From positions 101,001 through 165,000 of the forward strand of contig NZ_CP089538.1 in assembly GCF_021233055.1 (NCBI RefSeq): DNA of 64,000 bases. The letters are read 5' to 3'. Under the pieces are notes generated by a model, which worked only from the letters and a program-made list of their open reading frames with translations, had not been told where the DNA came from and did no database searches. Below are positions 59,101-64,000 of the stretch, in pieces; position 1 is the stretch's first letter; each line of letters opens with the position of its first letter. The position numbers were made by a program, and so were the translations under genes. Source of the DNA: Spirosoma oryzicola (lineage in GTDB: Bacteria > Bacteroidota > Bacteroidia > Cytophagales > Spirosomataceae).

Positions 59101-62100
59101 TTACTCTTCCCAGCTTCGTATGATCCGGCTGCCGTTTTCGGTCGATTCAGCCCGAATGAAACAGTCTACTTCCTGCTGCAATTCTTCGACGTGTGAGATA
59201 ATGCCGACCACTCGGTTTTCGGTACGCAGGGCTTTCAGCGTTTTAAAAACGGTTTGCAAAGCGTCTTTGTCCAAGGTACCAAATCCTTCGTCGAGAAAGA
59301 AAAGGTTTTGGTTGGCTTTGGTCAAGTGCCGAATATTGTCTGACAACGCCAGCGCCAGCGACAGAGCAGCCTGAAAGGTCTGGCCACCGGACAGCGTTTT
59401 CACGCTGCGGACCTGACCTCCGTTGAGGTAATCGCGCACCTGGAAGTTGTTTTTTTCGTCAAGTTCAAGCTTTAGTTGGTTGTTAGTCAGCTTGAAAAAA
59501 CGGTCGTTTGCCGATTCGCAGAGGTTTCTGAGATAAACCGATGAGACGTAATTAACGAACCCCTGCGCCCGGAACAGTTCGTCCATTTTTTTTAGATCCT
59601 GCCGTCGTAGGTCAAGATCGTCGTAGCGCTTCTGATGTCCCTGCTTTTGCTGCCACTGAGCTTCGAGGGTTGTCAATACAGTAGTCGCCCGGCCGTGTTC
59701 TTTATTGAGTTCGTCTTTCTGCGCTTGTAACGTTGCCAGTTGCTGCTGAACAGTGGTCAATGCAATGGCATCGAAAGGGTGTTCAGCTAGTTCGATCATC
59801 AGCGCTTCGACCTGTTGCTGTAAACCAACCCGTTTCTCCGTATACTCTTTGATCCGCTGTTTTTCCCGATGTACATCCAGAGCGGACCGCAAAATACGAT
59901 TCACCTGCTCCCGAACCAGACCCTGATCCGTGAGGTTTTTGTCGATGCTGGCTTCCAGTGTCTGGATTTCTTTCGCAATGTCGGCCAGTTGAATTGTCAG
60001 TTCCTGAATCTGGGCCTCCGTGGCTGCTGCTTCTTTCTCGGCGATTCCTTTGTGCTTGTCGGCATCCTCGAAATTGAGTTTTGTCTGCTCATACGATCGG
60101 GTCAATGATTTACGCAGCCCATCAATCTGATTCAGGTCCCATCCATTCACTTCATCGAGCCGAAAATGTTCCAGCGATTCGGCATCCCGCTTTAATTGAC
60201 CTGTCAACCCCGCGATGGCATTATCGACTTCCGCGTTTTTCTTCGCCAATTCGTTATAAGCGTGTTCGGCTTCATCGATGAGTTTATCCAGATCCCGAAC
60301 CGCTTTTTGGGCTGCCTGAAGTTTTTGCTGCCCAGCGCTTTCCTGTTTAATGGCCTGCGCAACTTGTCCTTCCTGCTCTTTCGAGAATTCTGACCAGATA
60401 AATGTGTCCTCGTGTTCCGTAAGCTGCTGGACGATTTCGGCTCGTTCCTGAATAAGCCTTTTCCCGTTATTCAGCTCACCGCGTAGTTGCGTAGTGAGTT
60501 CTTTGATCGTCAACTGTAAGGCTGTAGTCTCCTCAATCCGTAGCTCAACCTTTTGTAACGCAGCCAAACTTTTTGCCAGGTCGGAACCTTCACCAGTGCC
60601 TCTGTGGCGGGTTGTATGATGTTCTGAACCGCAAAGCGGACAAGGCTCTCCTTCGTTCAGGGCATCGGCATACTTCCGTAGCTCATCCTGGACAAATAGC
60701 TGCTGATGTTTTAGTCTACGCTCTTCGCGAATAACTTTCAGTTGGGCAATCGCTTCTTCGATCTGATCAGGCAGAACTTTAAGTGCCAATTGTGTCCATT
60801 CGGGTTTAAAGCCGATCAGTGCCTCGTCTTTGCGCTGCTTAAGTTGTTCAAGAGTCAGGTCGTAGCTGTCGATGGCGGTCTGCAAATCGTCGGCCTGTTT
60901 CTTCAAAGGTTTGTAGGCCGTAAACCAGTTCTGTACCTTATATAAGCGTTCAAGATTTGACGTTTGCCCAAGTGCTGTATCAAGAACAAGCTGGTGTTTG
61001 GCGCGATCCGTCTTGCAGCGGTCTAACTGATTTGTCTGCTGATTAAGCTGTGTTGTCAACAAATCCCGGTTACGCTGTTGCAGCGTGATCGACTGCTTTA
61101 CCGTTAAGATGTGCTGAACGGTGTCCAGTTCATCGATTTTCTGTTGTAACTCATTCCGCGACTCGTAGGCTTGTTTGGCCGCATTGTATACACCCTGTAA
61201 ACTGGCCAGCCGCTTTGTTATGGTCGTAAGCAGCTGATTGGCTTTGCGCTCCGCTTCGGCCAGTGACGATTGTTTTCCAATGAGTTTTTCAAGGCTGGCA
61301 AGATCGGCTTGGAAAAGCAACAGACAACGCTCATAGATCGCTATATCGCGCTCCAATTGATGATACGCGGGTGCCTGCGTAAGAAGTTGCTCAAGTTCCT
61401 GCTGGACTATCGTTAAGAGCTTACTTTTATTCTGACTATCGAGCAGACGCTTTTCGTCCGGAATCAATAGCTTGATTTCGTCGTCGTTCCGCGTCAGTGA
61501 CTCTATAATACGGGCGATGTTATCTTGCGCAAGATTGATCGCTTCTGGATTCACGGTTTCCAACGGAGCCAGTAAACCCCGTAATTCCGAAAGCTGTTCG
61601 TCATTCGCTTTGCTCAACCGCCCAACCCGACCCGCCAGATCGTACTGCTCAAGATTGAACAGCTTGTTCATCATTTCGGTCCGTTCGCGCGGGCTGAGTT
61701 CCAGAAACTCCCGAAACTGGTTTTGGGGAATAATAATGGTCCGCTTGAAGTTCTCGTAATCAAGCCCTAAAATCTGCTTCGATAAAACCGCTATATCCTC
61801 TTTTTCATTACCAATCGGATGCCATTGGTTAGCCTGACGGATAAACATTCGGCGTTCACCGGGTGTAATCTCGTGGTGCTTTTTCGGATGCCGTTTTGAT
61901 TCGTAGACAAACTTGTATACTTGCTGCTCTGGACCTGCCTGAAACTCGAAGTCGATGATCAAGTGCTTCGACTTCAGGTTCATCATATTATAGGCACGCT
62001 TGTCCTGGTCGTTCAGGCGCTCTGTTTTACCGTACAAGGCAAAGCTAATAGCTTCCAGCAATGAGGTTTTGCCGCTACCAACCTTGCCGAAAATGCCAAA

Positions 62101-62190
62101 TACACTCGACCCGATTAGCTGCTGGAAGTCTACTTCCTGTAATTCTTGGTACGAATAAAGGCCCTGAATTGACAGCTTAATGGGTATCAT
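59101..62190 (-). CDS. sbcC: Exonuclease subunit SbcC (Rad50-type ATPase)
   Basis: 1029 residues. Walker A G35-S43 (FGKVGSGKTS), long coiled coils on both sides of the zinc hook CPLC with C517 and C520 at almost the exact centre, and the C-terminal signature TLSGGQTFQAALSLALALSD followed by Walker B FFLDEGFGTLD. With SbcD it opens and degrades hairpin and protein-blocked DNA ends. The start overlaps the sbcD stop by 4 bases, so the two are one operon. Confidence 0.97.
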   Translation of the reverse strand: MIPIKLSIQGLYSYQELQEVDFQQLIGSSVFGIFGKVGSGKTSLLEAISFALYGKTERLNDQDKRAYNMMNLKSKHLIIDFEFQAGPEQQVYKFVYESKRHPKKHHEITPGERRMFIRQANQWHPIGNEKEDIAVLSKQILGLDYENFKRTIIIPQNQFREFLELSPRERTEMMNKLFNLEQYDLAGRVGRLSKANDEQLSELRGLLAPLETVNPEAINLAQDNIARIIESLTRNDDEIKLLIPDEKRLLDSQNKSKLLTIVQQELEQLLTQAPAYHQLERDIAIYERCLLLFQADLASLEKLIGKQSSLAEAERKANQLLTTITKRLASLQGVYNAAKQAYESRNELQQKIDELDTVQHILTVKQSITLQQRNRDLLTTQLNQQTNQLDRCKTDRAKHQLVLDTALGQTSNLERLYKVQNWFTAYKPLKKQADDLQTAIDSYDLTLEQLKQRKDEALIGFKPEWTQLALKVLPDQIEEAIAQLKVIREERRLKHQQLFVQDELRKYADALNEGEPCPLCGSEHHTTRHRGTGEGSDLAKSLAALQKVELRIEETTALQLTIKELTTQLRGELNNGKRLIQERAEIVQQLTEHEDTFIWSEFSKEQEGQVAQAIKQESAGQQKLQAAQKAVRDLDKLIDEAEHAYNELAKKNAEVDNAIAGLTGQLKRDAESLEHFRLDEVNGWDLNQIDGLRKSLTRSYEQTKLNFEDADKHKGIAEKEAAATEAQIQELTIQLADIAKEIQTLEASIDKNLTDQGLVREQVNRILRSALDVHREKQRIKEYTEKRVGLQQQVEALMIELAEHPFDAIALTTVQQQLATLQAQKDELNKEHGRATTVLTTLEAQWQQKQGHQKRYDDLDLRRQDLKKMDELFRAQGFVNYVSSVYLRNLCESANDRFFKLTNNQLKLELDEKNNFQVRDYLNGGQVRSVKTLSGGQTFQAALSLALALSDNIRHLTKANQNLFFLDEGFGTLDKDALQTVFKTLKALRTENRVVGIISHVEELQQEVDCFIRAESTENGSRIIRSWEE

Positions 62191-63413
62191 TCGGATTCGG
62201 TGGCTAAAATTTCTTTAAACAATTGCTGAAGCCGCTCATTCGGTTCCTGCCCTTTGTTTTTGCTTTTGAAGTAATCCGTGAAGAGCGTATTCATACTTTT
62301 GGTAAGGTCTATCGTTGGTACGCTTTCCTGCTCGGGCATCTCTACATCACGAACATCGGGAATAATCGTCACCAACGACGTGTGAGCCTGCTGAAGCTGT
62401 CGGCGCTCTTCACTGGTTAGATACGTTGCTGTTTGCATCGTAATCTCTGGATAGCAATCCGGATTTTGTTGAAGCCATTCAACGGCATCAACGACGTGTG
62501 TGAATCGAGGACGTAAAAGCCGCTTACCACTGGTGAGGGGTAACGGCGTAACCGTTACGGGTTGCCCCGCTTCAGCGTCAATGAGCACAACATACTTCTG
62601 CTGGTCGGCTTCCGCAAAACTGTACGCTAGCGGACTGCTACTATAGATAACCGGACTGGGTCCTCCACCTATCTCCTGATAACGATGTAAATGGCCCAAC
62701 GCTGTATACTGCACTTGCGGAGGAATCATGTCCGTGTAAACAACGGAGGCTCCGCCAACCTGCAAAATACTACGCTCATCGTCCGATTCCTCGGGTTGCT
62801 CGCCCCCGCGTTTCATAACGAACAAATGAGCGGTTAGCAGATTGACGCCCTGATCATCCATATAAGTATCCGCTAGTCCTGCCCAGTGTTGCTGCAACTG
62901 CTGCCGAAGTTCATCACCAAAACTTGTCTGTCCGAAATACGAACGCATCCGGCTTTCATTGGCATAAGGCGTAAGAATGATTCGTACCGGCGCTTCGTGA
63001 CCAGGTAGCTTCAGTTCAACAAAGCCAGGAGCTGAGCGTAACAATTTCGCCTGACAACTCAATTCGTACGAATGAACCTCTGTTTTCGGAAAACCGGCGA
63101 AAACAATACCACATTCGCGCCCAAAATGATCTTGTGCTTCTATTCGATATGGATTGTCATGATTTCCGGCAATCACGACTACAGGACGCTTACCACCTGC
63201 CGTCAATTTCTTAAGCGTACTATATAATAAGTCCTCGGCTTTGGGATTGGGATTAAATGAATCAAACAAGTCACCCGCTACAAGTACCAAATCGGCTTGT
63301 TCCCGCTCGACCAGTTCAATAATCTCATCCAATACAGTCTGCTGCTCCTGGAGTCGTTGAAAATCCTGGAGCCGTTTTCCTAGATGCCAGTCCGCTGTGT
63401 GTATAATTTTCAT
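62187..63413 (-). CDS. sbcD: Exonuclease subunit SbcD (Mre11-type nuclease)
   Basis: 408 residues. Metallophosphoesterase with all blocks: HTADWHLGKRL (D8, H10), VAGDLFDSFNPNPKAED, VVIAGNHDNPYR and TALGHLHRYQ. The C-terminal part (about 270-408) is the capping and SbcC-binding region. It is the nuclease of the SbcCD complex. First gene of the sbcD-sbcC operon; the region upstream holds no recognisable minus-strand promoter. Confidence 0.97.
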   Translation of the reverse strand: MKIIHTADWHLGKRLQDFQRLQEQQTVLDEIIELVEREQADLVLVAGDLFDSFNPNPKAEDLLYSTLKKLTAGGKRPVVVIAGNHDNPYRIEAQDHFGRECGIVFAGFPKTEVHSYELSCQAKLLRSAPGFVELKLPGHEAPVRIILTPYANESRMRSYFGQTSFGDELRQQLQQHWAGLADTYMDDQGVNLLTAHLFVMKRGGEQPEESDDERSILQVGGASVVYTDMIPPQVQYTALGHLHRYQEIGGGPSPVIYSSSPLAYSFAEADQQKYVVLIDAEAGQPVTVTPLPLTSGKRLLRPRFTHVVDAVEWLQQNPDCYPEITMQTATYLTSEERRQLQQAHTSLVTIIPDVRDVEMPEQESVPTIDLTKSMNTLFTDYFKSKNKGQEPNERLQQLFKEILATESE

Positions 63414-63643
63414 ACTTCAACCTCAGATGAGGATACACGTTTCAAAAGGATACGCAATATAATTCATCGCACCACAAATCGACTAGAAAATGGCTTGTCT
63501 AAAGGTTATTGAAGCTAGAAAAGCACGCTTAGACGAGCGATATCGCTAATTCTCTAAAATTGTTTGAAAATTTTTTCGAATGGTAAAGTGCTGACTGCTT
63601 GCGCATTAGTCTATTTTGATAAGGTGCTCGCTAAACTATTTTT
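63414..63643. other. Region upstream of sbcD and the promoter cluster
   Basis: Moderately AT-rich; no gene found. Reading frames here are shadows of the promoter repeats downstream. The sbcD promoter should lie here on the minus strand but was not located. Confidence 0.4.
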
Positions 63644-63653
63644 GGTAGGGGTC

Positions 63654-63684
63654 TTGACACGGGGTAAAAAGACCCCTACCTTTG
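63654..63684 (+). promoter_or_regulatory. Tandem promoter 1
   Basis: TTGACA at 63654-63659, 20 bases between TTG and TA, TACCTTTG at 63677-63684. The promoter sits inside a perfect 12-bp inverted repeat (63644-63655 and 63669-63680) that covers parts of both boxes. Confidence 0.85.
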
Positions 63685-63794
63685 CAGTCCCAAATGAGGG
63701 AAACAGTTCGAAATACAAAACGCAAGTCCTTGTCTTTCAAGCCGTTACACGCAAAGCGCTGAAAATCAAGTCAAAAAAATATTTTCAGTTTTAC

Positions 63795-63825
63795 TTGACA
63801 AACAAAAATAAGTCTCGTACCTTTG
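63795..63825 (+). promoter_or_regulatory. Tandem promoter 2
   Basis: TTGACA at 63795-63800, 20-base spacer, TACCTTTG at 63818-63825. Exactly 141 bases after promoter 1. Confidence 0.87.
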
Positions 63826-63935
63826 CACTCCCAATTACACGGGAACACAACGACAACCAAAACTAAGCTTTTGAGCGTCAAGGTGTTACAAGCGAAAGCC
63901 ACCGAAAATAAAGTAAAAAATATTTTCACTTTCAC

Positions 63936-63966
63936 TTGACAAACGGGAAACAAAGCAGTACCTTTG
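63936..63966 (+). promoter_or_regulatory. Tandem promoter 3
   Basis: TTGACA at 63936-63941, 20-base spacer, TACCTTTG at 63959-63966. Exactly 141 bases after promoter 2. The gene it drives lies beyond the window. Confidence 0.87.
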
Positions 63967-64000
63967 CACTCCCAAACATTGAGAAACAAACGAACACCAG

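Larger units (their letters stand above)
63726..64000 (+). repeat. Two degenerate 141-base tandem units around promoters 2 and 3
   Basis: Besides the promoter boxes the units share, at the same offset, a GTTACA-GC-AAGC stretch, the AAATATTTTCA block just before TTGACAAAC, and the CACTCCCAA start region followed by A/C-rich DNA ending ACAACC or AACACC. The unit around promoter 1 keeps mainly the boxes. Divergence elsewhere suggests an old duplication. Confidence 0.7.

Noticed and set aside
63564..63989. Open frames on both strands over the promoter cluster (100 and 72 codons)
   Set aside because: They run through the promoter boxes and have repetitive translations caused by the 141-base units; no domain or signal peptide is seen.
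1..64000. CRISPR arrays, tRNA and rRNA genes, insertion sequences
   Set aside because: No regularly spaced repeats with unique spacers, no tRNA T-arm consensus in the gaps and no transposase-like protein were seen by reading; short or divergent ones could be missed.

Overview
The window looks like the chromosome of a member of the Bacteroidota, most likely a Spirosoma-like member of the Cytophagales. This rests on: promoters of the Bacteroidota type (TTG, about 20 bases, TAnnTTTG); almost no Shine-Dalgarno sequences; two TonB-dependent receptors with a carboxypeptidase-like N-terminal domain; a DUF4249 lipoprotein; DUF349, a group II type geranylgeranylglyceryl phosphate synthase and a DksA-like protein of the Bacteroidota type. 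The genus is inferred from overall protein character, not from a search. No CRISPR array, tRNA, rRNA, transposase or prophage was recognised; the region reads as stable core chromosome.

Layout. 1-6450: tail of an unknown gene, a small acidic protein plus an RND efflux permease, an ECF sigma factor, a 68-residue protein and an outer-membrane barrel. 6464-15720: a secreted prolyl oligopeptidase, then a same-strand group of a SGNH/SASA-type esterase with DUF11 repeats, a planctomycete-type cytochrome c/DUF1549/DUF1553 protein and a DUF1501 protein. 15769-21038: hydrolase, gatC, plsC, purH and a polysaccharide flippase. 21118-25589: DUF4249 lipoprotein and TonB receptor pair, then a TraB/GumN protein. 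25590-33580: a repeat-rich gap, uvrA, MgtC-like protein, barrel protein, SMP-30-like lactonase, psd and glutamate dehydrogenase. 33898-36829: DksA-like protein, two small envelope proteins, GGGP synthase and a TonB C-terminal-domain protein. 36869-42454: AraC regulator, acyl-CoA dehydrogenase, MaoC hydratase, hydrolase, TVP38 protein and a transsulfuration enzyme. 42578-45160: TonB receptor under a TPP riboswitch. 45241-63413: mostly housekeeping genes (TPR protein, ribH, aspartokinase, serS, DUF349, ettA, class IV aminotransferase, kdsC, rsmF-like, fabI, phoD-like, sbcC and sbcD).

Three observations stand out. First, 63644-63966 holds three tandem promoters whose -7 boxes are exactly 141 bases apart, all with the same 20-base spacer, pointing out of the window toward what is probably a highly expressed RNA or ribosomal operon. 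Second, a TPP riboswitch precedes a TonB receptor, predicting uptake of thiamin or a precursor. Third, gene ends carry unusually long, often perfect hairpins; where a stem is imperfect, the differences are G.U pairs in the transcript of an adjacent gene, which points to selection at the RNA level. A 26-base repeat of unknown nature occurs twice beside uvrA.

Limits: families were recognised by reading the translations, without database searches. Start codons were moved downstream of the longest reading frame where a signal peptide, motif or promoter made this more likely.
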